Source of the DNA: Promethearchaeota archaeon | Lineage (GTDB): Archaea > Asgardarchaeota > Lokiarchaeia > Sigyniarchaeales > SOKP01 | NCBI GenBank assembly: GCA_004375715.1 | Contig: SOKP01000187.1 | Coordinates: 1-39,176, forward strand | Length of the DNA stretch: 39,176 nucleotides | Direction of reading: 5' to 3' | In this document: positions 1 to 8,412 of the stretch, piece by piece | Layout of the letters: each line of letters begins with the position of its first letter | Numbering within the stretch: the first letter of the stretch is position 1 | Translations under genes and position numbers: made by a program | Notes under the pieces: model-generated | Databases searched by the model: none | The model's input: the letters and a program-made list of their open reading frames with translations, nothing else | What the model was told of the DNA's origin: nothing

Positions 1-97
1 TAAAGATTTCTGGATAAAATTTATAAGGTAGCCACTGAAATTGTTGAAAATTAATAATAACCTAGCTATTCTCCTAAAATATAGTCAGTGATTAATA

Positions 98-667
98 TTG
101 TCAGAAAAATCAAAAAATGAAGAAGTAAATTATTCATTCAAATGTCCTACATGTAATAAAGGTATGATAAAAATTCTTAAAACTACTTACGATGTCCCTG
201 ACGGAGATAAAATGTTACTTATCAAATTTGAATGTAACATTTGTAATTTTTCTAATAATGATGTAATTCCTTTGACTACAAACAATACTCCAGGAATTAT
301 GACTTTGAAAGTTACAAACGAAAATGATTTAAAATCAAAAATTTATCGTTCACCCGTTGGAAAATTAGAAATTCCAGAGATGGAATTATTCGTCGTGCCT
401 GGTCCAAGAGCCGATTTTTATTACACCAATGTTGAAGGGATATTGTTTAGGTTTGAGAATGCCGTATCCATATATCGTAAAAATCTCGAAAAAGACGATG
501 ATGAAATAGAAGAAATTGATAAAATATTACACGATCTACATAATGCGATGAATGGTGAATTCAAATTTACTTTAATAATAACTGACACAGGAGGAGGAAG
601 TTATATCATCCCTGAAGATGAATCAAAATACTCGTTTCAAAAATTAGAACAAAAAGAATTAAATTAA
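98..667 (+). CDS. ZPR1-type zinc-finger protein
   Basis: A 189-aa protein with one ZPR1 unit. A four-cysteine zinc finger occupies about residues 16-50 (CPTC, then CNIC about 30 residues later). A beta-rich domain follows with the family signature around TNVEGILFRFENA (about residues 110-122). Eukaryotic ZPR1 has two such units and assists folding of elongation factor eEF1A; archaeal homologues have a single unit of about this length, and their role is less clear. The start is TTG at 98; no better in-frame start lies between the upstream stop and the zinc finger. The gene precedes the phosphofructokinase on the same strand with a 76-bp gap, so co-transcription is possible but not shown. Family assignment is firm; function is inferred. 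Confidence 0.85.
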   Translation: MSEKSKNEEVNYSFKCPTCNKGMIKILKTTYDVPDGDKMLLIKFECNICNFSNNDVIPLTTNNTPGIMTLKVTNENDLKSKIYRSPVGKLEIPEMELFVVPGPRADFYYTNVEGILFRFENAVSIYRKNLEKDDDEIEEIDKILHDLHNAMNGEFKFTLIITDTGGGSYIIPEDESKYSFQKLEQKELN

Positions 668-743
668 AAGTAATAAGTGAAATTATCATAATTGCTAATT
701 AGATATTTATTTATTAAAATTGAATTTTGTAGAGTGAAATCAA

Positions 744-1892
744 ATGGCGATTAAAAAAATAGGAATCCTCACAGGAGGTGGAGATTGCCCGGGTTTAAAC
801 TCCGTAATTTATGGAATTATGTTAAAAGCTTACGATGCGGGTGTAGAATGTGTTGGAATTCTTAAAGGTTGGAAAGGTCTTATGGAAAATCTAACAATTC
901 CTCTTAAGATAGCAGAACACGATGATTTACACACTGTTGGAGGAACAATTTTATATACAAGCAGAACCAATCCGTTCAGAGGAGCTGAATCTAAAGAAAA
1001 AGTTGCTCAAAATTTGGTAGCAAAATTAGATGAGTTAGGTATTGACGCATTGATTGCAATCGGAGGAGATGACACTTTAAGCGTTGCCGAATCTATGTGT
1101 AAATATGCAAAAGCAAAGGTAATTGGTTGTCCAAAAACGATTGACAACGATCTGGCTGGAACTCATTACACGTTCGGGTTTTGGAGTGCGGTACAACTAG
1201 CTTCAAATGCTATGGATAATTTAACCACGACTGCAAGATCTCATCAAAGAGTATTTGTAGTAGAGGTTATGGGTAGAGATGCAGGATTCTTAACGATGTA
1301 TAGTGGACTTTCCGCTGGTGCTGACATAATATTAATTCCTGAAACACCATTTGATTTTGAAAAGGATATTGTTGATGTCCTTAGGAAGAGAGTAAATGCA
1401 GGGTATAAGTATCACATAATTGCCACCTCAGAAGGAGCATATCCAAATCCAGAGTCGTTGGATAAGGATTTTAAAACAATCTCAAAAGAAACGATAGATA
1501 AATTACCTAAAGATACATATGGAAATCCTTTGCTTGTAAAATTGAACATATCCAAAATAATTGTTGACGAATTAAACTTAAGAGAAGATTTGAAAAAGGA
1601 ATTTCAGAATAATGGAGTGGATTTTGAGTGTAGAAGCGTAGTCTTGGGACACACAATGCGAGCAGGAACTCCTAATTCGTTTGATAGAATCTTAGGATTG
1701 AGATTTGGATTAGCAGCTATGAATCTTGTTTTGAAATCTAAATTTGGGAACATGGTTTCGCTTCAAGGAAATAAGATTGAAACTATACCACTTTCAGAAG
1801 GGGTAAAAAAGAAATACATTACCTCGGATAGCGATAAAATGGAATTACGAGACCTATTAGTAAAAATTAGATACTTATCGAAACAAACTTAA
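744..1892 (+). CDS. pfp: 6-phosphofructokinase, predicted PPi-dependent
   Basis: A 382-aa PfkA-fold enzyme that phosphorylates fructose 6-phosphate to the 1,6-bisphosphate. Visible motifs: GGGDCPGLN near the N-terminus, GGDDT at 107-111, PKTIDND at 130-136, VMGRDAGF, and the substrate-binding RAGTPNSFDR near residue 304. Two positions decide the phosphate donor in this family. The residue after the GGD aspartate is Gly in ATP enzymes and Asp in PPi enzymes (here D110). The residue after the Pro of P-x-TIDND is Gly in ATP enzymes and Lys in PPi enzymes (here K131). Both match the pyrophosphate type, so the reaction is probably reversible and could serve glycolysis and gluconeogenesis. The donor call is inference from residues. 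Confidence 0.9.
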   Translation: MAIKKIGILTGGGDCPGLNSVIYGIMLKAYDAGVECVGILKGWKGLMENLTIPLKIAEHDDLHTVGGTILYTSRTNPFRGAESKEKVAQNLVAKLDELGIDALIAIGGDDTLSVAESMCKYAKAKVIGCPKTIDNDLAGTHYTFGFWSAVQLASNAMDNLTTTARSHQRVFVVEVMGRDAGFLTMYSGLSAGADIILIPETPFDFEKDIVDVLRKRVNAGYKYHIIATSEGAYPNPESLDKDFKTISKETIDKLPKDTYGNPLLVKLNISKIIVDELNLREDLKKEFQNNGVDFECRSVVLGHTMRAGTPNSFDRILGLRFGLAAMNLVLKSKFGNMVSLQGNKIETIPLSEGVKKKYITSDSDKMELRDLLVKIRYLSKQT

Positions 1893-1939
1893 TTTCAGTG
1901 TTATTTTATTTGTATTGCTTTTAAAAAAAGAGAGATAAA

Positions 1940-3178
1940 TTATCCATAGTGTTTTTCTTCCTCGTGTTCAGCGTCTAAAGCATCTAGTTCCACATCACGA
2001 CCGATCCATTTTTCGCTTAATAGTTCCTTGTAATATTCGTGCTGGATAATTAAATTCATTATTTCTGTGGTACCCGTCCAGATTTCGCCTAAACGGGCGT
2101 CCCTCATTAATCTTTCTATAGGATAGACGGTTGTGTATCCAATTCCCCCCATGATTTGCATCGATTTATTGACTACTTTCCAGCATGCTTTAGTCGAAAA
2201 TTTTTTAGATTCAGAAACTAATCTTCTTTGAAGAGCGGGTGGTGCTCCTGCATCTATAGATTTCGCAGTGTTAAATACGATTGCTCTTGCCGCATCTAAG
2301 TAAGTAATGCAATCCGCTAACATAAAGTTTACTGCTTGAAAGTTTTTAATTACCTGCCCAAACGCTTTTCTTTTGGTGCTATATTTGGTAGCAATGTGTA
2401 AACAAGCACGTGCTAATCCAATAAAGCCAGCAGCTGTAGACAACCTCTCTGGAACCATCATTTGATAGAATATTTTACCTCCCTCTCCCTCTCCCATTAT
2501 TAAATTTTCTTTGGGGACTTCTGCATTTTTAAAAATTAATCTTCCCGCTCCCCCACCTCTAGTACCTAATAAACCGTATATATATGCCGCTTCTACTGTT
2601 TCGCTTTTGTCGACTATAAACAAACTTAAAGCATCGCGGGGTTGTGCGTTTGGATTTGTTTTAGCGTAAACCAAAAAAAAATCAGCACCTTCAGCTCCGA
2701 CTACAAATCGCTTTTCTCCGTTTAAGATATAATATTCTCCTTCTTTCACAGCTGTAGATGTAGCTCCAAAAAAATCAGACCCGCCTCTTGGTTCAGTTAG
2801 CGCTTCAGCGGTAAATTTTTTGCCCTCACACATGGGTTTAAGGTAGTTAAGCTTTTGTTCTTCGGTTCCAAATTTATTAAGAGCTTCTCCACAGATGCTT
2901 GGTAATGAAAATAAACAAGATAAAGAACTTCCTAATACTCCTATTTCTTCTTGCGCAATTATTTCACTTTCCCAATTCAGGCCACGACCCCCATATTCTT
3001 TTGGAAACCGTATCCCTATTAAATTTTGTCTGGCTAGAGCGTGCAACCATTCGCTTGGGTATTGTATTTCGTCTTTATCCATTTTTTTTATTAAAGAAGG
3101 AGATACAGCGCTCTTTACAAACTCTCGAACTTCATCTCTAAATTTCATATTTTCTTCGCTTAATAAATAATCATACAA
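1940..3178 (-). CDS. Acyl-CoA dehydrogenase
   Basis: A 412-aa FAD-dependent acyl-CoA dehydrogenase, the usual family length, catalysing alpha,beta-desaturation of an acyl-CoA. The N-terminal helical domain, the middle beta domain (AEALTEPRGGSD at about 124-134) and the C-terminal helical domain (KRKAFGQ at 269-275, RLMRDARLGEIWTGTTEIM at 356-374) are all present. The medium-chain enzyme's catalytic Glu lies in the Y-E-G-T motif; here that position is Thr (T368). A Glu is present instead at E244 in VPERLSTAAG, where isovaleryl-CoA and long-chain enzymes carry their base. The start is TTG at 3178, seven bases after AAGGTGG. The substrate is unknown; a branched-chain acyl-CoA is one possibility. 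No electron-transfer flavoprotein gene is visible nearby. Confidence 0.9.
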   Translation of the reverse strand: MYDYLLSEENMKFRDEVREFVKSAVSPSLIKKMDKDEIQYPSEWLHALARQNLIGIRFPKEYGGRGLNWESEIIAQEEIGVLGSSLSCLFSLPSICGEALNKFGTEEQKLNYLKPMCEGKKFTAEALTEPRGGSDFFGATSTAVKEGEYYILNGEKRFVVGAEGADFFLVYAKTNPNAQPRDALSLFIVDKSETVEAAYIYGLLGTRGGGAGRLIFKNAEVPKENLIMGEGEGGKIFYQMMVPERLSTAAGFIGLARACLHIATKYSTKRKAFGQVIKNFQAVNFMLADCITYLDAARAIVFNTAKSIDAGAPPALQRRLVSESKKFSTKACWKVVNKSMQIMGGIGYTTVYPIERLMRDARLGEIWTGTTEIMNLIIQHEYYKELLSEKWIGRDVELDALDAEHEEEKHYG

Positions 3179-3261
3179 ATTTGTTCCACCTTAGTTGATT
3201 ATTACCATAAATAATTAATGATAGGTTTAATAAAAATGCTAAATATATCTAGGTTTATTAG

Positions 3262-3909
3262 TTGATAGGATATAAAGAGGTTTTTAGAGATTCAGTTTAT
3301 ATAATGTTTCTTGCTGTGTCTGTAATAACGGTGTTAGTTTACAAGCAATTGTGTATTACGTTATCGGTATTTCTACTGACGGTGTACAAGTTCCCATTAG
3401 AGAGTTTTGGTATATTGGTAAACATGAATGCGTTGATTGTAGTATTATTTCAATTCTGGATAACTAAACGAACTTCAAAGTACGCACCCATGAAAATGAT
3501 GGCTTTTGGAACGCTACTATATATGATTGGTTTTGGGATGTATGGCTTTATCTCCGAAGTATACCTGTTTTTCATAGCCATGTTTATCCTAACAATGGGG
3601 AAGATGATTGTAATACCCGTCTCACAAGCTGCAGTTGCATTATTTGCCCCTGAAGATAAACGAGGATGGTACATGGCTGTATATGGATTCCATTGGGCAA
3701 TACCTAACCTTTTTGGAGTTGTCGTCGCGGGTTTAGTCATGGATTATGTTGGACCGAATTAAATATAATATATATCAGGAATTTTAAGCTTGATTGCTAT
3801 TATTGGATTTTTGTTACTTCAGGGCGTTGCAAAAGTGCGGTTTTCAAAAGAAGAACCATTAAATGGAAAATAAGATAAAGACATAGTTGAGGAAATGCAG
3901 AAAATCTAA
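3262..3909 (+). pseudogene. Decayed C-terminal half of an MFS transporter
   Basis: The reading frame from 3262 encodes about six hydrophobic segments typical of helices 7-12 of a major facilitator transporter. The first six helices are missing: only 83 bp separate it from the divergent acyl-CoA dehydrogenase, and in-frame TAG codons sit at 3250 and 3259. After GPN the frame is stopped by TAA at 3760 and again at 3766, then continues as convincing membrane sequence (YISGILSLIAIIGFLLLQ). A third TAA occurs at 3871, followed by DKDIVEEMQKI and a final stop at 3907-3909. A 5' deletion plus three nonsense codons with no frameshift points to a fairly young pseudogene. The lost transporter's substrate cannot be told. 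Confidence 0.8.
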
Positions 3910-4010
3910 ATACGCTGAAGTACCTATCAAACTTTTATAAATCCCAACTTCTTTTATTAAAAAAAAAATTCTTCTTAAGGTAATATTCATATGCTACTCT
4001 GATATAGATG

Positions 4011-4036
4011 AAAAACCGTGAAAGTTCAGTTTCACG
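4011..4036 (-). terminator. Hairpin plus T-run after the nucleotidyltransferase gene
   Basis: A perfect 7-bp inverted repeat, CGTGAAA (4017-4023) and TTTCACG (4030-4036), with a 6-base loop. Read on the minus strand it is followed by GTTTTTC. It lies 37 bp past the stop codon of the reverse-strand gene ending at 4074, the position expected for its transcription terminator. Archaeal termination mostly depends on T-tracts, so the hairpin itself may be incidental. Confidence 0.45.
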
Positions 4037-4073
4037 ATCTGTAAAATTAGATTTTTATTTTATAATTTGAAAA

Positions 4074-5225
4074 TTAATGCTCAATTTCGAATGTAACCTT
4101 GAGATATTCGTATTTGGAATTAAGTAATTTTAGTATATTGTTCGCAAGCATTCTTAGGTTTTGAGCATGAATTGGTTTCTCATCTGCTTGTTCATCGTAA
4201 AAATCGCGAATCATCTTTCTTGTTTCATCTACTCCGTTAGCATCGTAAAATTTTTCCCAATGAGTAGAGATTCTACAGAGTGATTTTATCTTCTCGTCTG
4301 GATATTTAGATTTATCTAAAAGAAGATCTTTATATTTTTTAATAGCTTCGCTAACTTTTTCAAGGTGATCCGCAATAGCTAAAGAATAACGACAAATGCT
4401 TATTAGGTTAGATGTAGTTCTAGTATTTCGTGTATTGGCTGCCTGTTCAAAAGAACTCCATGTATCTAGCCATTCATTTTTGTGAATGCCATCAATGCCA
4501 TTGTTCATCATTGCTACATTAATAATATCGCTTAAATCTACATCGTGTCCTCTTTTAATTTTTTTATCAAAAATTTCTTTTAAACTTGAACCTTCGAGAT
4601 AGCTACCTGCTCCAAAATCAAGTAGTTGATTAAGATTGTTTGCAGCAAACAAAATTTCACGCCTATTTTCTTTAGTTTCAAATTTCTTCCATTCTACAGT
4701 TTTTTCCCATTCTCCTGTTTCTTTATTTTTTAAGAAACTGCACGCTTTTAAAGAAGAATCTAATAGATTCGTGTGAAACATCCAAAAATCTATATCGTCC
4801 GTAAATCTCTTTCTTCTCCAATCTCTTGTCGTGTATTTACCTAAATAGAGTTTTAGCGTCCCTCTTACTGACGAGAATTTACCCTTTTTTAACACTTCGC
4901 GAGCTTCTTGGCAATAATGATGATTAGGGTCTTGAGAACATAATTCTATTTTTTTCAGAACTTTTCTTGCTTCTTTAGCAACTATATCGCAGGGGATGCT
5001 ACCATCAGAAGGGTATGCTCTAGAACCGCCTTCTATAAAGTTTTCGAACAGTTTGAAATCCGCTTCTGGAATTGTATACCATGGATTAGAAAATTTAGCT
5101 TTGCTAAAAAGATAATGAATAAAACCTTCCTTGTCTTTCCTAGTTTTTTCGATAAGATGTGAGACATCTCTAAGGTTATCACCTTCCTTTATTGCGTCCG
5201 ATTTACTGTCCCAAATTCCGTTCAT
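4074..5225 (-). CDS. Nucleotidyltransferase-fold protein, AbiEii-like
   Basis: A 383-aa soluble protein. Residues 120-148 fit the nucleotidyltransferase signature used by AbiEii/MenT toxins: a glycine turn (VRGTLKLYLG, 120-129, in place of K-G-G-T), then RFTDDIDFW (140-148) with the metal-binding aspartates D144 and D146. Further on, NRREIL (188-192) and KKIKRGHDVDLSDI (221-234) resemble the C-terminal Lys/Asp block of that family. The N-terminal 115 residues are not recognised. AbiEii proteins transfer nucleotides to tRNA or other targets and usually pair with an AbiEi-type antitoxin; no partner gene is seen on either side. It could equally be a housekeeping nucleotidyltransferase relative. 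Fold assignment is by eye; toxin function is speculative. Confidence 0.5.
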   Translation of the reverse strand: MNGIWDSKSDAIKEGDNLRDVSHLIEKTRKDKEGFIHYLFSKAKFSNPWYTIPEADFKLFENFIEGGSRAYPSDGSIPCDIVAKEARKVLKKIELCSQDPNHHYCQEAREVLKKGKFSSVRGTLKLYLGKYTTRDWRRKRFTDDIDFWMFHTNLLDSSLKACSFLKNKETGEWEKTVEWKKFETKENRREILFAANNLNQLLDFGAGSYLEGSSLKEIFDKKIKRGHDVDLSDIINVAMMNNGIDGIHKNEWLDTWSSFEQAANTRNTRTTSNLISICRYSLAIADHLEKVSEAIKKYKDLLLDKSKYPDEKIKSLCRISTHWEKFYDANGVDETRKMIRDFYDEQADEKPIHAQNLRMLANNILKLLNSKYEYLKVTFEIEH

Positions 5226-5357
5226 TTCTTATTCTCTACAATTCTTTAATATGACTATAGCCGTTATGCTTCTTAAATCTTATTTTTATAATTTAAATCA
5301 TTAATAATCTAAGAAATAAAAAAGTTAAAAGGATAGTATATATTAGACTTAAAGATC

Positions 5358-6035
5358 ATGAGCAATTTCTTTTCACTTTTCACATATACACCATGGGATA
5401 ATCTTAACTCTGAAGTTTTATCTGAAGTTAAACTTTTATCCTTGAAAAGTGTAATAAAAACTTTTCCCGTAATTGAACCAGGATTTTTTGATGATTTACG
5501 CTCTAAAATGTATAAATTTAACCATTATTCCTGGGTGGAAAGTATTAAACGAATCGTTGGGCCTGATAACGAGGATTACGATATAAAACCATGGATTTTT
5601 ATTTGGGGGATGGACCATGAAAAGAGAATGTTCCAATTCCTCATTCAAAAAGTCGAATTGGAGTCAAAAGATTCGCAAGCTGTTTTAGTAGCTTTAGCCC
5701 CTCCAGAACTAGCTAAACTATTTGGGCAACATAAAGAAGGAGCCATTTTACGAACATTATCATTACTAAACAGCCCGAAAAAAATGAAATTTTTAATAGT
5801 TTTAGCTCCAAAAGGAAAATCTATTGCTGAAGAACAACAGTTGCTACAAATTAATAAGCAGGATCTAGATAGATTGAAATTCGTTAATACTTTAAAGTAT
5901 ATGCCCAATATTAAAGGTAAATGGTTTCCAACATTTGATGTGAAGTGTCCAATTTGTAATGGACCCCTTACCCAAGTATATAGTCCTAAAGTTGGATTAG
6001 TGTGTCAACAATGTGGGTTTAAAAAAGTGAAATAA
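5358..6035 (+). CDS. Unknown protein with C-terminal zinc ribbon
   Basis: A 225-aa protein I do not recognise. The first 190 residues are a mixed alpha/beta domain with no signal peptide or membrane segment. Residues about 196-225 form a zinc ribbon (CPIC, then CQQC about 19 residues later). The position is notable: it ends 28 bp before the left copy of the 248-bp repeat, so before the island arrived it was the direct upstream neighbour of glpK on the same strand. A TATA-like stretch (tatatatt) lies about 18-25 bp upstream of the ATG. Zinc ribbons of this kind bind nucleic acid or protein; no role can be assigned. Confidence 0.65.
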   Translation: MSNFFSLFTYTPWDNLNSEVLSEVKLLSLKSVIKTFPVIEPGFFDDLRSKMYKFNHYSWVESIKRIVGPDNEDYDIKPWIFIWGMDHEKRMFQFLIQKVELESKDSQAVLVALAPPELAKLFGQHKEGAILRTLSLLNSPKKMKFLIVLAPKGKSIAEEQQLLQINKQDLDRLKFVNTLKYMPNIKGKWFPTFDVKCPICNGPLTQVYSPKVGLVCQQCGFKKVK

Positions 6036-6063
6036 AATTAAGTATTTTCTTATAATTGTTAAT

Positions 6064-6311
6064 AATAGTTTTTATTTCATAGCACAATCTATACATTACT
6101 ACTAAAACTAATTATTCAAAGAGTTTTATTAACTATGTTTGTTGCCGCACTTGACCTAGGAACTACAGGATGTAGAACTTTTATTTTTGATATGACTGGT
6201 ACTATAATATCAAGCGCGTATCAGGAGTGGGAGAGTTTTTATCCAGTTCCTTCTTATGTGGAGCAAGACGCTAATTCTTGGTGGGAATCACTAAAGAATA
6301 CTATCGAAATA
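6064..6311 (+). repeat. 248-bp perfect direct repeat, left copy
   Basis: Identical by base-by-base reading to 14029-14276 (offset 7,965 bp). It spans 71 bp upstream of the glpK start and the first 59 codons. Identity stops abruptly at both ends: 6063 is T against C at 14028, and 6312 is T against G at 14277. The perfect match, silent positions included, implies a recent event or ongoing gene conversion. Confidence 0.95.
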
Positions 6312-6323
6312 TTTTTCAATTAG
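6135..6323 (+). pseudogene. Glycerol kinase 5' stub
   Basis: A 62-codon ORF whose first 59 residues equal the N-terminus of the intact glycerol kinase at 14100. It then runs into unrelated sequence (three residues, FFN, and a stop). It contains only the first ATP-binding loop (LDLGTTGCRT) and cannot be an active kinase. It keeps the native upstream region of the locus, so transcription from the old glpK promoter would now enter the island toward the protease gene at 6394. Confidence 0.9.
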
Positions 6324-6393
6324 TTTATAAACAAAGGTACATAATTAATTTTGGTATATCTTTTTTGACAAAAATGACAGCAGTGATTAAAAT

Positions 6394-8331
6394 ATGAGAA
6401 TTAAAGATAAAAAATTTAAAATTATATGTATAGTATTAATCACCTTAATAATAAATATTGCATCAATATCTTCGACTTTTGGATATCAAGAAAATCAATA
6501 TGTAGAAGTTATCGTTTTTTTTGAGCCGAACGAGAGTGTTGAAGTTTCTGGTGTTGAGTACATCTATCAATGGGAATCCTTAAATGCATTTAATGGAAGA
6601 ATGCTTTACTCTACATATGAGTTTTTAAAGAAATCACCTTCAGTGAAATTCATTACAACTGAAATAAAAGTAGACGGATTTATGCAACTTGATGAAAGTT
6701 GTCCTTCTGGCGTTATGCAGATTGAAGCTGATAGAGTTTGGGGAGGGGAAAGATCATATCCCGGTGTAGGGAATACAGATGTAATTCCCAGTAATCCATC
6801 TGGTCAAGGAATTAAAGTAGTTATTATTGATACTGGTGTAGATAATAACCATAATGATCTAGAAAGTAATTATGGAGGTGGAATAAATTATATAGATCTA
6901 GGATACCCTCAAGTGGATTATGACGGGCATGGTACGGGATGTGCTGGCATTATTGCTGCAGTAGATAACGAAATAGATGTTATAGGTGTAGCGCCACACA
7001 CTACAATTTATGCCGCTAAAGGAATTACATCTGGTGGAGGGTTTTTTTTAGCTTCTCTATTAAATTGTATTTGTTGGAGTATTGATAACAATATGGATGT
7101 CATATCAATGAGTTGGGGAGCTTACCCTAATTGGAATCCGGCATACATTGGTATAGCAATTGCTTTAGACATAGCATACGCAAATGACATAGTTCTTGTA
7201 GCTTCTACGGGAAATTATCCTGCTACTCAGGAAGATCATGTGCTCTTTCCTGCTAGTTTGCCTAGTGTAATAGCTGTAGGTGCATCAGATTCCAATGGAG
7301 AGAGAGTTGATATCCCTGGCTGGTGGTCAAGTTGTTATGGTCCTGAAGTTGATTTTATTGCTCCAGGATTATATATAAGAACTACTAAGTTAGGTGGTGG
7401 GGCTACTATTTATCCCCACTTTAGTGGTACTTCTGCAGCAGCCCCACATGTTGCAGGAATTTGCGCTTTATTGCTTTCTCAAGATCCAACTTTAACTCCA
7501 TCTGAAATAAAAACAATTTTACAGCTAACTGCTGAAGATGTTGGTGACCCTGGTCAAGATGACGAAACTGGTTTTGGTTTGGTCAATGCTTATGGAGCTC
7601 TCGATGCAGAAAATCCAATAGTAAGTATCACAAATCCATATTCATATGACGTATCAGGGATAGTATCGATTAGTGCTTCTGCTTCTGATAATTACAGATT
7701 GCATAAAGTTCAATTCAAAATTGATTCTGGGTCGTGGCATATAGATTACGATGCTACAAATGGGTGGTCATGGAATTGGAATACAAACAGTTATAGTGAT
7801 GGACTTCATACAATTTATTGTAGAGCGTATGATGCTCGAGGAAACTGGGTTCAAACTCAGAAAACAGTCAGAGTCCTAAATGGGGGTGGAGGTGGTGGAT
7901 GTCCAATTTTATCTGTTTATAACGGATCTGAGTTTATTGATGAAGGCTTATTAGATATCCATAACCCTGATGGTATTGATGTAGTTACTGTTCACGAACT
8001 TTTGACAGAACCAAAATTTGTTAAGAAAAGCTGTTTTCTTCGCCTTACTGAACATCCTTTAACCATTTCACATATTGATAAGGTAGAACTTTATGGTCGA
8101 CTCTCCAATGGATCATTAGTACCATTAGACCTTAAAACAGCGTTTCACTCTTCTCTAGGAAATGTATTACCTGAGTTAAAGTTTAGTGATGATAACCGGG
8201 TTGACGTACTGGGAGCCATTCACAATAACGGTACCTCTGAATTCATCGATATAGAATTTAAATCGCCTCCTAATCAGATTTTTTCTGGATTTACATTTAT
8301 TATTGAAGGGTACAATTATATCATAAAATAA
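6394..8331 (+). CDS. Secreted subtilisin-like serine protease
   Basis: A 645-aa exported S8 peptidase. A signal peptide covers about residues 1-30 (KKFK followed by a hydrophobic core). Residues 35-105 look like an inhibitor-type propeptide. The catalytic domain runs from about 110 to 410 with Asp146 (IIDTGVD), His179 (DGHGTGCAG), oxyanion Asn274 (STGNYP) and Ser347 (FSGTSAAAPHVAG), so it should be active. An Ig-like domain (about 413-496), a Gly linker (GGGGGG) and a C-terminal domain opening with CPILSVYNG follow, as in archaeal cell-surface proteins. No transmembrane anchor is seen at the C-terminus. It is the first complete gene of the island, 70 bp after the glpK stub. A role in peptide scavenging or interaction with other cells is possible; nothing here decides. 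Confidence 0.92.
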   Translation: MRIKDKKFKIICIVLITLIINIASISSTFGYQENQYVEVIVFFEPNESVEVSGVEYIYQWESLNAFNGRMLYSTYEFLKKSPSVKFITTEIKVDGFMQLDESCPSGVMQIEADRVWGGERSYPGVGNTDVIPSNPSGQGIKVVIIDTGVDNNHNDLESNYGGGINYIDLGYPQVDYDGHGTGCAGIIAAVDNEIDVIGVAPHTTIYAAKGITSGGGFFLASLLNCICWSIDNNMDVISMSWGAYPNWNPAYIGIAIALDIAYANDIVLVASTGNYPATQEDHVLFPASLPSVIAVGASDSNGERVDIPGWWSSCYGPEVDFIAPGLYIRTTKLGGGATIYPHFSGTSAAAPHVAGICALLLSQDPTLTPSEIKTILQLTAEDVGDPGQDDETGFGLVNAYGALDAENPIVSITNPYSYDVSGIVSISASASDNYRLHKVQFKIDSGSWHIDYDATNGWSWNWNTNSYSDGLHTIYCRAYDARGNWVQTQKTVRVLNGGGGGGCPILSVYNGSEFIDEGLLDIHNPDGIDVVTVHELLTEPKFVKKSCFLRLTEHPLTISHIDKVELYGRLSNGSLVPLDLKTAFHSSLGNVLPELKFSDDNRVDVLGAIHNNGTSEFIDIEFKSPPNQIFSGFTFIIEGYNYIIK

Positions 8332-8412
8332 GAAATATAACAATTAATTAAAAACATTTAAAAATTTTAATACCATTTTTTTTTAGTAAGAAAATCTTAT
8401 AGGTTTAATTAG

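Noticed and set aside
1-31. Possible C-terminal tail of an upstream gene (frame 2, ending KDFWIKFIR)
   Set aside because: Only about nine codons are in the window, too short to distinguish from chance.
3760-3873. UAA recoding to read through the MFS frame
   Set aside because: TAA is the normal stop of many intact genes here (pfp, glpK, herA, srp54), and the gene also lacks its N-terminal half, so it is a pseudogene.
6064-6311. Repeat as an ordinary IS target-site duplication
   Set aside because: 248 bp is far too long for a transposase staggered cut, and no transposase or terminal inverted repeats are visible at 6312 or 14028.
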